64,000 nt of DNA, from the NCBI GenBank assembly GCA_009760855.2, contig WPIO01000058.1, forward strand, positions 187,501 through 251,500, given 5' to 3'. The notes under the pieces are model-generated. The model made no database searches and was not told the origin of the DNA. It saw nothing but the letters and a program-made list of their open reading frames with translations. This document shows positions 1 through 11,926 of the stretch, in pieces. The position numbers and the translations under genes were made by a program. The first letter of the stretch is position 1. Every line of letters begins with the position of its first letter. This DNA comes from Cristatella mucedo. Taxonomy: Eukaryota > Bryozoa > Phylactolaemata > Cristatellidae.

Positions 1-1231
1 GAGGTGCACCCAGCAGGCTAGCAAGACTGCAGCAAACTTAGCAACGTCTACTGCACTGGTAACACGAGGATGGAATCGTCGAGATAAGGGTAGGGAGACA
101 TAAAAGCAGTTATTGCAGCCAGAGAAAGAAACACATGCAGAGACTTAGCCAGTAGCTAGACCGTGCCACCAAATCAGTAAAAAAAAATCAACAAATGAAG
201 CAGACAGGAACAGCAGACGGCATGCACAGATTAATTGGTCGTCTATTAGCTATTTTAAGACGAAAGGCAAAGCGTTTGAACAAGGACCAAAGGCCATTCA
301 GGTCTACAACACTGCAGGAAATGTTATTCCGCATGCTACATAATAGCTTTCGAGGCACCAGCTTAAGTCACAACAAAACACCAGTCCCAGGGCATATTTG
401 AGGTATTCTAGGCTACTCTTGTGTGACACAAAGGCACCGGTCACAATCAAAAGCTAAAATCTATGCTAGAAAAAAAGAGCTAGGTGCAGTACGGCTACAA
501 AGACCACTGCCTCATTCACAACAGGCTGCTCAGACAACCGAATCTCATCCTCGGTGACTAAGTGTAATGCCTTACTATCTTTACAAGTTTAGCAATACAA
601 AAACAGGCGTCAGCAAGCATACCTTTCGAATATCAACTAAATCTATCTATGATTATATCAGGTATGCTCAAACCGTATCAAAACAAAGGACCACGTTTAT
701 TGAACAGAGCTCGACTGAATGTTGGGCAAGTGACATCAACCAGTAGTACCGAGCTTGCCAAAATACTCCATACCTACTCAAATGCTAGTAAGCACGAATA
801 TTAATCACCGGTATGCCATCTATGGTGGGTCTGGCTTTGAAGTTTTGCTTACATAACCTTAATACCTCCCAGACTCTTAAACATGCACGAAAATGAGGGA
901 ATTCTCAGTGCGACCATGTGGGACATCTCATGGCATGAAAAACTCGGGAGTAACTGACACAATTAAATACCACAAATGCAAGTGTGCAGAGTTAGCAAGG
1001 ACATGCTTGCCAGGTGCTAGCAATTCACGTGGAAGCAGTCACAATATTGGCATGAGCTCGTAATTGCAATAGGAACATCTGCAACTACTACAAGACATTA
1101 GCAGAGGTACTGTGCAGCAGGCCAACAAGTACGGGCAAATCGATAGGCTGCACACTTCGAGAGGTCGGTTAGGCCTTCTGCGAGCTCGACTGTGGGGGGG
1201 GGGGGTTTCCACGCAGAGCCTTCGTCCTCAC
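1..1231 (-). other. CLUH: CLUH intron 2 (5' part); no other feature seen
   Basis: This stretch follows the donor of CLUH coding exon 2 on the minus strand and continues to the window edge. I searched for the next CLUH segment, which should begin near a VREARIHVRHVR-like sequence, and did not find it, so this intron exceeds 1.2 kb. A 12-base G run at 1194-1205 lies just inside the intron. Confidence 0.5.
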
Positions 1232-1615
1232 CCTCCACTAGCTTGATGACAGAACCTTCTTTGAGACCGCTGATGTTCTTCAGCTCGGCATACTGGTCGA
1301 GCACTTGACCGTCGTGTTGGAGAGAAAAGCAAGTTCTCGTGCATAGATCTTCATTGTCCATCAACGTGTTGCGAACCTCCTGGACAATTTCCTCTGAGCT
1401 CACCTAGGTCATAAGTCGTTGGCCGTTTCGGCAGAGCAATGCAACTTCAGATTCCGTGGATCATCATCGCCAGTGAAGGCCATGTTGCGCGTTACCTTTA
1501 TTTCGAAGGGGTCGAGGCCTGGAGCTAAGATTTTGCAGGTGAAACTCGTATCAATCACTAGCACGTTTTCCGAGCCGGCGGCCTCCGGAGCAGGCTCCTC
1601 GTCCTTCGGCGACAT
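1232..1615 (-). CDS. CLUH: CLUH, clustered mitochondria protein homolog, coding exons 1 and 2 (partial gene)
   Basis: CLUH is a cytosolic RNA-binding protein that binds mRNAs of nuclear-encoded mitochondrial proteins and keeps mitochondria evenly distributed. Exon 1 is 1496-1615 (40 codons). Its ATG is preceded directly by an in-frame TAA, which fixes the start. Exon 2 is 1232-1403. The intron between them (1404-1495, 92 bp) has GT..AG borders and phase 0. The joined reading contains APGLDPFEIKVSSEEIVQEV, then a TRTCFSLQHDGQVLD stretch and a GLKEGSVIKLVE stretch. These match the vertebrate CLUH N-terminus (APGIEPFSLQVSP..EIVQEI.., [34 protein letters not shown] as I recall it). Exon 2 ends phase 1 at a GTGAGG donor. 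The family is about 1,300 residues, so only the first tenth is here. The gene reads towards lower coordinates, the same strand as CYP20A1 upstream of it. Confidence 0.9.
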
Positions 1616-3085
1616 CTCCCCTTAAGCAGGCGCGATAAATAGGCGTAATGAGCAGGCGTAACAAGCAGGCGGATCAACTGGGTATGAAAGGAGCCGAGCG
1701 GCGCGCAAGAGAACAATTTGCTTAGGGAAGCGACATAACGAGAAGGCTGGCCTCTTTGACCAAATCTGATAAAGGCAACCGCGGGGCCGGTGATAACCGG
1801 CTGCAACGCGCCGGTAAAGCCTGGCGGGGGGGGGGGGAGGGGGGCTCACGTCACTGCAGCTACTTAACGCATACAACACAAACTATAATACAAACCGCTT
1901 ACATCAACGAAATTCTATAAAATATACGTAACGGACATCTTAAACAATCTAAACGTCTTATCCCACTCTGTACTCGTAATGAGAGAATAAGCCGGCATCA
2001 GCAGCGGCACTCCATTATGCCGTACGAAAAAAAGAACAGCATTGCATAGTGCCCAGCGCCTAGGTTCATCCATCTTTTTCTCACGACCAACAATACCACA
2101 GTTCCTCTTACTGCGATTTGTGCGGTGCAAGGTTACTAGAGGCGGTGCGGCTAGCGGCGTACATCGCTCCTAGCCGGCAGCAGTGAAGTAAATACCTTTC
2201 TCTGGTCCATTCGAGCCTTCTGAATCCGGTTGGGATAAAGAGACACCATCGTGCTTAAAAATATCAGCCATCTACAAGCCTAGCCGCTAGGTTTGAGCGA
2301 GGAGACTCCCACGCCACACGTGCGTCGGCTAGAGGAAATGACGGCGGCGTCACCCTGATATAATAATGTTTGATGAAGGTTATAAATAAATATAAATTAA
2401 TATTATATTTTATATAAAACAAGCTTAAATATAGGATTTGGGACAGCAATTAGTAACTTATGCAACCAACCTCAGTTGGCTGCCTAGACAACAAGATACT
2501 TCCGTTTTGCGTCCGCTCCTACCGCTGGTCTCACCTGAGACCTAAGGTCGCTAACTTCCGCGTTTTCAGCATTTTAAGCAGATAAAGAGCATAATGAATC
2601 GAGCCAGTAAGAAAATTCGCTCATTTTATTTCAATACAGAGCACCGGAAAAGCTACAGGCAGCTTACCAAACTGAGGTTGCGGTTCGAAATGAGTTAAAA
2701 TTCGCACGAGTTCAATATGCAGGTAGCTATGGACGCGCGCTGTAGAACGCGTTCGTATCTATATAGCTAATAAAGATTCGCAACTCTTAAAAGCCCTTTC
2801 ATAAGCGTTGCAAGCACTGGTGAAGCAAGTGTCTCGAAGCACGGGTGCGAGTCGCAGGTGGCAGGTCGCAGGCCTCGATCCGCGCAAGTATACCCACGGT
2901 AGCTAAGCGCGGCAGCTAATATAATACAAACTAATAAAGGGATCTTATATTGAGTGACAAAAACTTGAAGTCGACGCGTTACTTGACTGTTAGCAAGTGC
3001 AGGTCGGTGATAAGTGGTGTCATGTGGCAAGTACGGCCCTCACGACAGACAAGCCTATACGTTAAGCCAAAGCTGGTCCAGATAT
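1616..3085. other. CLUH upstream region, no further gene seen
   Basis: This should contain the CLUH 5'UTR and promoter (minus strand). It is relatively CpG-rich to about 2330, with a G-rich homopolymer region near 1826-1845. From about 2340 it turns A/T-rich. I could not place a transcription start. The open frames here are short and overlap one another without recognisable motifs. Confidence 0.4.
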
Positions 3086-4020
3086 AATTATACTAATGCA
3101 CTTGATAAAGCGCCCTCAGAGAACTTAATCTCTCTCTGGGCGCTTTACATTTGCTGCAAAGGGAAATGCAATTGAATCGTGAGTAATATCATGCTTGATA
3201 AACAAACAAAATGAATAACATGGTTAGGGGTGACATGCACAGGGTCAGCATGCAAATGTGGTTAGCGGCAGCATGCACAGTGTCAGCACGCATAAGCACA
3301 TCAAGGACGAATCACAGGACCCACTAAATTCTGTCCTAAATAGGTGCGTTTTTAAGTTCTTTTTTAATATGGTCAGGTCAGGGGATGTTCTGACGCAGGT
3401 CGGGAGGGAGTTCCAGGCTTTGGGAGCACATGAACTAAATGCACGGTCTCCAAAGGATTTGAGGTTTGTACGAGGTATTGGTAGACTGTTGGATTCCGAA
3501 AAGCGGTGGTATGATGCTTGGCCTGGTTGGGGGAGTAGATCTGAGAGATAGGCTGGAGCCAAAGAATGAAGTGACCTAAAAGTGACCGACAGAACATTGA
3601 AGTCAATCCGTTGCTTGACTGGTAACCAGTGCAGGTCGGCGAGAAGTGGAGTAATGTGGCAACTGCGACGCTCACGACAGACAAGCCTAGCTGTGGAGTT
3701 GTGCACCAGCTGCAATCGCCTGATCGCACATGCTGGTAGGCCAGCAAGCAGTGAGTTGCAGAAGTCGAGAAGGGATGTCACGAATGCGTGGACCAACTTG
3801 TACTTGGTATCCTGATCTAAACAAGCCCGAATTTTAGCAAAGTTATGTAGCTGAAAATCGGCAGATTTGACTGTGGAGCTGATATGGTCGTCTAACAAGA
3901 GGTCGCTTTGGAATATGACACCTAGATTTCGAGCTGATTCGACAGGAGATATGCTGGCAGAGCCAATTTTGAGAGATAACTTCTTTGGCATAACAACTTT
4001 GCGATGTACGTGTTTCAATA
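3086..4020 (-). mobile_element. LINE family A copy, 5'-truncated (RT C-terminal part plus 3'UTR)
   Basis: The 3' tail with the AAAGCGCC..GGCGCTTT stem-loop is at 3095-3150 and the 3'UTR follows to about 3300. The remaining frame (3245-4018) encodes the end of the LINE ORF2, with motifs such as SARNLGVIFQSD, CRERRSCHITPLLADLHWLP and FGDRAFSSCAPKAWNSLP. It lacks the endonuclease and the catalytic YADD. It is one of the more recent-looking truncated copies, since the frame is still open over about 250 residues. Confidence 0.85.
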
Positions 4021-4375
4021 TTCTATAAAGTTATGGGAGTGTGGTATTTCCCTAATCTATAAAAATTTTTTCCAAACTGGCTAGTCATAAATAAGCTAAA
4101 GCTATCCACTATCACTTGGACTGGTGCCCGCCCACACCATACAATGAAACAGCTAAATGCTCGATCACCCAGGTAAAAATATGGCTGATCTAGAACGCAG
4201 CATATAGTAATATTTCGAGAGTCATTATTGTTTTCGGAATATTATTTTGGTTGCAATAATGCTTTCTAGTAATATAAATAATATACATACCGGAGCTTTC
4301 AGCCCAACAACTCAGTTTAATTCTACCTGCCAATATAGTTGTAATAGAAATCTGCATTCGAGGTTTTTCACTCAC
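4021..4375. other. No recognisable feature
   Basis: A/T-rich intergenic DNA between two LINE A copies in opposite orientation. No conserved motif or RNA gene was seen. Confidence 0.4.
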
Positions 4376-4865
4376 TTGTAGGTCCCTTCATTCTTTGGCT
4401 CCATCCTACCTATCAGATATACTCCTCCACCAGGCTAAGCATAGTAGCACTCGCTTTGCGGAATTTAAACGTTTGCCTATATTTCATACGAACCTCAAAT
4501 TCTTTGGAGACTGTGCCTTTAGTTCGTATGCTCCCAAAGCCTGGTAATCACTTCCAACTGGTGGCTCAACATCCCCTCACTTGACCACATTTAAAAAGAA
4601 ACTACGAAGGAATTTACTTATCACAGCATTTAGTGGTTCCACGTGATTCGTCCTTTACGTGCTTCTTAGTGCTGACACCATGTATGCTGCCACTAACCAT
4701 ATTTGCATGCTGAACCTGTGCCTATCACCCCTAACCATGTTATGCTTATTTTCATTGAGCATGCTACTACTAACCATTCGATCGTGCTTCTTTTTCAGCA
4801 AATGTGAAGTGCCTAGGAACTCATTGAGTTCTCTGAGGGCCCTATTTCAAGTATTGCTACTTCTG
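4376..4865 (+). mobile_element. LINE family A, diverged 3' fragment
   Basis: The segment begins within the ORF2 C-terminus (the region matching SLAPAYLSDLL) and runs through the 3'UTR. It ends with the AGTTCTCTGAGGG half of the terminal stem-loop and CTATTTCAAGTATTGCTAC. Several substitutions relative to other copies disrupt the frame. It is a variant subfamily with an extra 3'UTR segment (TGAGCATGCTACTACTAACC) that also occurs at 26.9 kb and 58.5 kb. Confidence 0.75.
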
Positions 4866-5147
4866 CGATCATTGATTAACGGAAGGGCGAATATTACTCA
4901 GATGGAAGTATCTGCTCACTAGTATGAAGAAAACAATGCCTTGTTCTGCCAGTGGCCAGTGCCAGAGGCGGATCAGGACAACCTCACTTCACCTGCGAGA
5001 ACTCTTATAAATCTCTTGAAGACTAGATTTAAATTAAGAGCCACACGAGTCCGCCAGTTCAGATTATCAAAGTTGACGCTCCCGATTACTGTGCCCCATC
5101 ATCCGAGTGATGTAGGACTGTTGTTGCAGAGGCTTAGATGAGACTAC

Positions 5148-5151
5148 ATAC

Positions 5152-5206
<55 letters not shown>

Positions 5207-5232
5207 TGTGTGTGTCTATACATATATATATA

Positions 5233-5271
<39 letters not shown>
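5148..5271. repeat. (AT)n / (ATAC)n microsatellite
   Basis: Long alternating TA tract with CATA and GTGT interruptions. It is joined directly to the LINE A 3' tail at 5272, the position where these elements end in a simple repeat. Confidence 0.95.
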
Positions 5272-5272
<1 letters not shown>

Positions 5273-5360
5273 GATGCACTTGATAAAGCGCCCTCAGAGA
5301 ACTCAATCTCTTTCTAGGCGCTTTACATTTGCTGCAAAGGGAAATGCAATTGAATATGGT
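5272..5360 (-). mobile_element. LINE family A, 3' tail only
   Basis: About 90 bp of the 3' terminus with the AAGCGCC..GGCGCTT stem-loop, followed by AAAGGGAAATGCAATTGAAT. No coding part remains. Confidence 0.8.
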
Positions 5361-5515
5361 GTGTGTACAATTATAAAGACTAAGAGCTGCTGGTAAGAAA
5401 TCTCAGTAGGCAATGATTATGCTCAAAGCATTAACCAAGCAATTTAGTTGAACTCAATATGTTTCGCAGCTTGAGTTGCTTATGTGACTGTTGCAAGCAC
5501 TCGTGACGGTCATAT

Positions 5516-7870
5516 GGCGCTGCCTCGGGTTTATGGTTTTACGTGTTAATGGTTTATTGAGGTCTATGGTTTGAGGAGTTTATGTTGGATGGAGGAGACC
5601 TTTGTTTATGCAACAATGTCCAATGCACTAATAAGGAAAAATTCGACATGCCGCTGCTTTACAATGAAGGAGAAGACTGGCTCTTTTATCTAGTAAATTT
5701 TAAGTCTCCATGCTTCCTCAGAGTATTGTTGTCTACTTCCGGAAGCTCCTTGCTCTTTAAATCCTAATGTCTATGGGCCTTCTTCCAAGTCATCGCAACT
5801 TTTGAATGCCATACTATTATCCTCACACACATTTGGCGATGACCATAAAGCGTCTTCTTATTCGGCGTCTCATAAAAGCAAATATAATGGACATCTTGTT
5901 CCGATTTGCAGTCATTTTATTTGTATAGCAGATGAAAATGAATTGCTGAGACGATGCTGGTAATCAACCTCTTTGCGTGGTGGTTGCGTAAAGTAATCTA
6001 GTTTCAATTTGAGATTGTTTCATGGATCCGTTAAGATATAAAATAAATAATACATAAAAATATAAAAAATATAAAATACACAGGGCTGGAAGGTAGTGGC
6101 GCCCGCCTGTCTACTGCTAAGTGAAGCGCTGATTACTTGAACGGCTGAGGTTGCTGAGGACGCATTGAGCTCGTTGCTGGGACACATGTCAGCGAGGAAG
6201 ATAAAGAAAATACAGCTACAAGGCAGCTTCGAAGAAGGCTTCTAAAAATCACCGTTTATAGTTTAAGTTTGAGCCTAACGACGCGGGGAAGCCGACCGTT
6301 GACACCAGCCATAGTTGGTTGACTTTTAGGAACGTTTCCCTGCGTTTAGGGAGCGGCTTTTCGTTAGGGTGGCGTTTGGAGCACTAGGGGTTCCTGGTGA
6401 GCCGCGGAGCAGGGTTGGCTAACGCTGCTCCGCGGCTCACCAGGTTTCAGTGAACTGATTTTAAAAGTATGTACTCGGCCACGCCGTGGCCAGAGAACTC
6501 CAGAAAAGTTTCTGCCTCTCTCAAAAGGCGAACTCAGAGTCGGAACCCTCGAGAAAGTGAACTTAGTGGCGTGTCACTTTACGGTTCCCTCAAACGTCCA
6601 CACTTAAGGCTTCAGGTTCAACTCTCCCTCTGGCTAGAATGCTAGGGCACAGCAGACTTAGACTTTCATACCACTTAACTGTGGATAAGGACACAAAGGG
6701 TTTCTAGTGATTATAATCAAATAAAATTATCATTATAAACATTACTATTACTATTTCTGCAGTCGCGATCGGGCTGATCGAGCACACCTACGTTTCAATG
6801 CCGCCTCAAATTAAGGCCGCCCTCTGCCGGATTGATAAAGGGAACCCAAGTCAACCGACTACGGCTGGTGTCAACGGTCGGCTTCAAGTCTGTGGGCGTT
6901 ACCCGAACGGGTTAACCTTGTGCTCTGTGGTGGCTCTTCGCGCCTTCGAGCCAACCGGGATGCGGTCTCCCCCCCCCCGCGTTTGCCCGGTACTGCTGCT
7001 AATCAGCAGCGGCCCCACTCCGACTTATCCAAGTACCCTAATTACCATAAACATGGTATTTAAAGCCGGCCGCTCTACGACGCGGACGCGAACGCTCTCC
7101 GACGCGGACGCGCACGCTCTCCGGAGCTACTGCTTGGCGCTCAGTTCCGCTCATGAAAACCTACTACTTGTGAATGTGTATTTCTTGGCGGCATTTCGCC
7201 CAAAGAACATAACAGCGGAGCAGCGTTGGCTAACGCTGCCCGCGGCTCACAAGGTACCCCTAGTGCTCCAAACGCCGCCCTAACGAAAAGCCTCTCCCTA
7301 AACGCCGGGAAACGTTCCTACCTCCACTCCCAGCGGCGCGGAGAATGCTCAAACCCGGAAGGATGACGGCTGGCACTCGCTTTTGTGCATCTGCCGCTGG
7401 GCTTCGCCTCCTTAAATAGTTATTCGTTAATAGTTATTCGAGTTATTCGTCCCTCACCGCCTGCCCAACATAAAACCAAAGTCCACCTGCCGGCCATCAA
7501 CGCTTATCTGCGAAGCCATAAATTGCGCTGCTATAATCCTAAACTTTGAACCTGACTAACCGTTAATATGCATTTACACAGAACCCTAAATCTGCCAAAG
7601 CGCTTTTAAGCTATAAACCATGAAGAGGTCAGTAGTTTGACGCCCCGACAGCAAGCAAGCGACGGTACGGAAAACGCCGAATGTCCACGAACAACTATGT
7701 ATTTGGACCGGCAGCGCGACGGCGGCTCACGGCCGTCCTCTCCTGCACCTCGAGTTCCCGCTGCCCCCTTATCTCCAGGCTGTGACTCACCCCCCATCCA
7801 ATACAATCTCCTCAAACCATAAATCTCGATAAACCATGAAACCGTAAAACCATAAACCCGCGGCAGCGCC
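5516..7870. mobile_element. Foldback-like element with several inverted repeat pairs and telomere-like TTTATGG repeats
   Basis: Three inverted pairs are visible. The outer arms are 5516-5593 and 7794-7870. They are strongly similar in reverse complement and consist of GGTTTATGG-type repeats. A second pair is 6328-6438 with 7212-7319 (AGGAACGTTTCCC..GCGTTTAGGGAG..GGAGCACTAGGGGT), over about 110 bp. A third is 6289-6325 with 6848-6884, 37 bp with about two mismatches. Inside the left arm is a perfect 19-bp hairpin (6393-6411/6426-6444). The third pair is not concentrically nested, so the element has been rearranged. No transposase frame is seen, and the open frame at 6798-7283 lies across the repeats and is not credible as protein. 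This is probably a non-autonomous foldback transposon. Confidence 0.6.
6393..6444. repeat. Perfect 19-bp inverted repeat (hairpin)
   Basis: CCTGGTGAGCCGCGGAGCA at 6393-6411 is exactly complementary in reverse to 6426-6444, with a 14-base loop. A related, imperfect version sits in the right arm near 7214-7245. Confidence 0.9.
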
Positions 7871-9486
7871 AGAAGACTGCAAGGTTTTCGCCGCTTAGCT
7901 GCAAAACACTTAATCTAAACCATAAACCATACGCTAAATGTAAACCTAAAGCGTAAACATGCCAGAGTAAACGAGTGCTAAAATGCTTCCTACACGTTTC
8001 CTCGCCAGAAAGGCACCCCCCCAGTGTTAGTGAAGTAAGCAGCAAAACGGGAAGAAAATCGGAAGAGCGTAAGGCAGTCTAAATGCGCTTTAGCCACCAG
8101 CGCAGGCAAAGCAGGGATGGCCTTATTGATCCTGGTGTCTTTCGGTCTACGTTCACGGAGGTGAAGGTTTAACCTCCTCTCAGAAAAAACACATCGGTTG
8201 TGAGCATGGCTGCGATAACCGCGCATGGTGGAACTACTGTATGTTCATCGGCAGTCAGTGAAGTGTTGACCTCTGGACGGTGAGATAGTGTAGCAAAAGC
8301 TTAGCAATAAAAGGGGAAACGTTTTAAGGATTTAAAGGCTCTTGCTTGTGTAGATGTGTAATAATAACCACCGCAGAGCTTGACACGAGGAAGTAAGTTG
8401 AAGCACTTATACGTATTGTGCGGGCAACTTTGGGATGCGAAGGTATAAGACCGCAGATACTCAGGGTCACCCGGATAACGAAAGGTTCATGGCTTCATGA
8501 GTTCATGAGGAATCACATCTCCGGGAACTGCGGCGGCTCAGTTTGAGCTCAGCACCATAGACGACCATTCAGTCCTCCGAATCCCCGCTCTGGCAGAGCT
8601 CATCTCAGCTTATTTGGACGATCTCTTCATCGTCACATCCTTCAGACTCTCATTCCATTCCACTATAGCGGCGTGAGTGCTCACAGCCGTTTGGTTTTCA
8701 AGGTCACTACGTATTTTTGGCATTATTCTGTGACAATTCAATTTTTACTAATTACTATTATTACTAGGCAGTGGTCACGAACGAGTGGACTTTCCCGATT
8801 ATGAGAATCTTGTCCTTTCAGAGGTATCAGTAAGTTCCGCCATTCTCGCAAACGCCTCCTCGGTGCCATATACTTTCGCCATCTAAAACCCTTGGGTGTT
8901 GTCCATCCATGCAAGTTTGCACATAATAACCGAACAATCTATAACACTGAGTAAAACATTTGATTTATGGTCGTGGGTGGTAAGTGCTATTTCTTCGTTG
9001 CTTGCTCTTCAAAAGTACATGACATGTTCATTCTTAAAATGTCCACAAACTTTGGTTCTGTGACCATGACTGATGGATTTGAAATTTTCTGATTTATATG
9101 TTTACCACAGATATAACTATGGCTACAAGTGTGGTGTTAAAAAATCTATGTCTTTTGTTTTAATATACTTTTTGTATTTAATCAAACTATTAAATCATAT
9201 TGAAATCGATCTTTATCAAATCAGCTTAACAAACGTTATTAACAATTTGATTTGTCTATCTATGTTGTTGATCAATAGACAAAACCATTTTGGGTAGGTT
9301 TTAATCGGTTTTTCTAGCACTAATAAATCACATTTTTTAAATCCTTATTATGACTTTTCTGTAATAGCAGTACTAATAAAGAAGCATGATTCCCACCAGT
9401 CCAGTTTCGTTTCCGCTGCGTAAGTGGATAAATATGTGCACTGTCCTGAGGTGGCATCAAGAAGCTTTTATTAATACTAATAATAA
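7871..9486. other. No gene seen
   Basis: The first 100 bp still hold degenerate AAACCATAAACC repeats continuing from the foldback element. The rest is unique-looking DNA, strongly A/T-rich from 9070 to 9370. The short frames have no recognisable motif. Confidence 0.4.
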
Positions 9487-9990
9487 TAATGCACTTGATA
9501 AAGCGCCCTCAGAGAATTCAATCTTTTTCTAGGCGCTTTACATTTGCTGTAAAAGAAACACGATCGAAAAGTTAGTGGTAACATGCGCAATAAGCAACAA
9601 GAATAACATGGTTAGGGATGACATGCAAATGGTCAGCATGCGAGTATGGTTAGTGGCAGCATGCACACCGTCAGCACGCATAAGCACAAAAGGTCAAATC
9701 CCAGGGACTAACTAAATGCTTTGATAAACAGGTGCGTTTTAGTCTCTTTTTAAATGCAGTTAAGTCAGGGGATATCGTGACGCAAGTCGGGAGTGAGTTC
9801 CCAGCTTTGGGAGCATACGAACTAAAAGCACGGTCTCCAAAGGATTTGAGGCTTGTATGAGGTATACGTAATCAATTAGATTCCGAAAAGCCGGTGGTAC
9901 GATGCTTAGCCTGGTGGGAGAGTAGATCTGATATGTAGGCTGGAGCCAAAGAATGAAGGGACCTGAAAGTGAGTGACAAAACCTAGTACC
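9487..9990 (-). mobile_element. LINE family A, 3' fragment
   Basis: Starts with an ATAATAATA tail at 9480 and the terminal stem-loop (9500-9545), then 3'UTR, then the ORF2 C-terminus with NPLETVLLVRMLPKLG-type frames. It is 5' truncated near 9990. Confidence 0.8.
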
Positions 9991-10369
9991 CGGCTGATGC
10001 ATTTTAATGTTGGTAAGGCTAATTAACCTCGTACACGGTTCAAATCTTACTTAGTCTGACTGTGCCGTGATGTGTATCTTGTGATGGTGCGGTGGTGTTT
10101 CGTAAGGAGGTTCGGTAGTGTATAATGCCGTAGTTCGATATCGTATATTGTGTATTTTACGGGGACAGACCCTTCAGCTTGTATGCAACAAGCGTCTAGA
10201 TTTCGCTTCTGGCCTTCTCGTTCGCTACCTGCAATGATCTTAAATCTCTCGACTCCCGACGTAGAGCTGTCTCATGTGCGTTCGTTGCTCGTTGCAGGTT
10301 TCATCCGAAAATCGAAGTTCTTGCGAACATTGCAATATGGAAACGATACAGCCAATAATTGTTTAGTTT
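9991..10369. other. No recognisable feature
   Basis: Intergenic DNA between two LINE A fragments. No motif recognised. Confidence 0.35.
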
Positions 10370-10455
10370 ATCAAGCATGATATTACTCACCGTTAAATCG
10401 CGTTTCCCTTTGCAGCAAATGTAAAGCACCTAGAAAGAGATTGAGTTTTCACTCG
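10370..10455 (+). mobile_element. LINE family A, short 3'UTR fragment
   Basis: TATCAAGCATGATATTACTC, CCCTTTGCAGCAAATGTAAA and GCACCTAGAAAGAGATTGAG match the 3'UTR of other LINE A copies. The match breaks off at about 10450 before the tail. Confidence 0.7.
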
Positions 10456-11519
10456 ATGCAGCTCAAAGAAGCTTACAACAACTTCAAAACATTGCTAGAC
10501 ACCTTAAGACTGTTGGAGGCAAAGATTAGGCAGGTTTCTATGAGAGGCCTCTGCTGAAGACGATTATTGAATGCAATGAATTTTCCAAAAAGTTGCCTAA
10601 ATTAGTTTCGTCACAGTGGTTATGGGTTTTCTGGGCAGTCTCGAAGGGGAAAACTATATAGAGCTGGTTGAGAGTTCGCTGAAGAACTACTGCACAATGG
10701 ACTGCAAGATGTCCTTAAAGTCCAAATCATAAATGATGAGAATGAAATGAGGCTTGATCTTAAAAAATTCAAAGACAGTATGGGGCTTACTTACAGGAGC
10801 AACGCAAGCGTTTCAATTAGGATTTACAGAATTACATTTAGGATTTACAGCCGCTACCGAGGACATTATAAGTAGAACATAATGGGAGACTACAATTGAG
10901 GACTTATTCGTGAAAGAAGAAAAGATGTTTGCCTAAAATGACCAAGGTCGTGGGTGGAAGCCCTTCGGCATTTGCAAAGCGCCTAGATAGAGATGAAGTC
11001 CGCTATACAAATGAAGTATTATTTGTTACTTTTCAATTTTTTTAGACTATAATCAATCTTAAAAACCACTAACTTATAAATCTTATGGTGGACATTTTTG
11101 TGTAACTTCAGCATCAACACATCGTCTACTGTTTTATTGATTGAATGTGAACTAAAAGACACGAACTCCTCAGTTTTTATTATTGGAAACGGGCGACTTG
11201 CAATTATCGCTATCCTAGTCAACAAAGAGCATTTTAATGGAAATCATGGCAATTTACTACACTTTTTAGGGTATAGCAATAAGAAAACACTACCGAGGAG
11301 CAAACATTTTGTGGCAGCGTAGTCCAAATACCTTTATAATTCCATCGAACGAAGTGATATTCCGGAGCGAGCGTGTTGTATGTTACACGCAAGCCTTTGG
11401 GTATATTCCACCGCGGCTGAAGTCCGAAGCATGTATTAATCGTCTCCTTATGCTTCGCCCATCGGTCGTCAATAGGCTGCTTGCCTCGTAGCCGAAACTG
11501 CCTATATTGAATAATGAAT
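10456..11519. other. No recognisable feature
   Basis: Unique-looking intergenic DNA. Overlapping frames near 11019-11490 are short and show no known motif or splice context. Confidence 0.35.
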
Positions 11520-11640
11520 AGCCAAAAAATGTTAGCTGATTTAGCAGCCTCGTTTATATAGCGGCAGACGAGCCTTGGCGGCTATCGCCACTGCTTCGGA
11601 CGCAGGGTCGCGGAGAGCGAACAGTACCCTGTGCCGAGAC
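11520..11640 (-). mobile_element. SINE-A fragment
   Basis: TTAGCTGATTTAGCAGCCTC, then GCGGCAGACGAGCCTTGGCG and GCTATCGCC, is the reverse complement of the SINE-A body (GGCGATAGCC..AAGGCTC..GCTG). The tRNA-like head is degraded. Confidence 0.6.
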
Positions 11641-11853
11641 CCACGACTAACCGCTGCATCTCACGCCCACCGAGCCAACCCCCTCCCCCGCAGGGCATCG
11701 GGCTTGATTGCGGTCGAGTCGGAGTGCCGAGGTAAATGCAACCTAAAGCATACATGAACTTATCAAACCACTCTCGTCTTCATGCACATGCTACGTCTAT
11801 TTAAATATATCGTTAGCTTAAAAATTGTTGACCGGGCGAAATGCAAAAATTAT

Positions 11854-11926
11854 CGACCCTACCAAGACTCGAACCTGGAATCTTCTGATTCGTAGTCAGA
11901 CGCCTTATCCATTGGGCCATAGGGCC
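11854..11926 (-). tRNA. tRNA-Arg (anticodon ACG)
   Basis: 73-nt cloverleaf on the minus strand. The acceptor GGCCCTA pairs with TAGGGTC (one G-U pair), with discriminator G. The anticodon arm TCTGA-CTACGAA-TCAGA gives anticodon ACG (positions 11891-11893 on the plus strand read CGT). The T arm is CCAGG-TTCGAGT-CTTGG. The internal promoter boxes are intact: the A box region is TGGCCCAATGG and the B box is GGTTCGAGTC. It closely resembles animal tRNA-Arg(ACG), including CGTCTGACTACG and ATCAGAAGATTCCAGGTTCGA. It is not part of a SINE, because no SINE body follows it. Confidence 0.9.

Noticed and set aside
1558-1879. Minus-strand frames overlapping the CLUH start
   Set aside because: They are in other frames from CLUH exon 1 and have low-complexity Pro/Arg content.
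6382-6395. A 14-base match to the inner end of dependoparvovirus terminal repeats, next to a hairpin
   Set aside because: Too short to be meaningful; there is no replication or capsid-like frame nearby, and the arm structure fits a foldback transposon better.
6798-7283. A 161-codon plus-strand open frame
   Set aside because: It overlies the inverted arms of the foldback element and contains no transposase-like motif.
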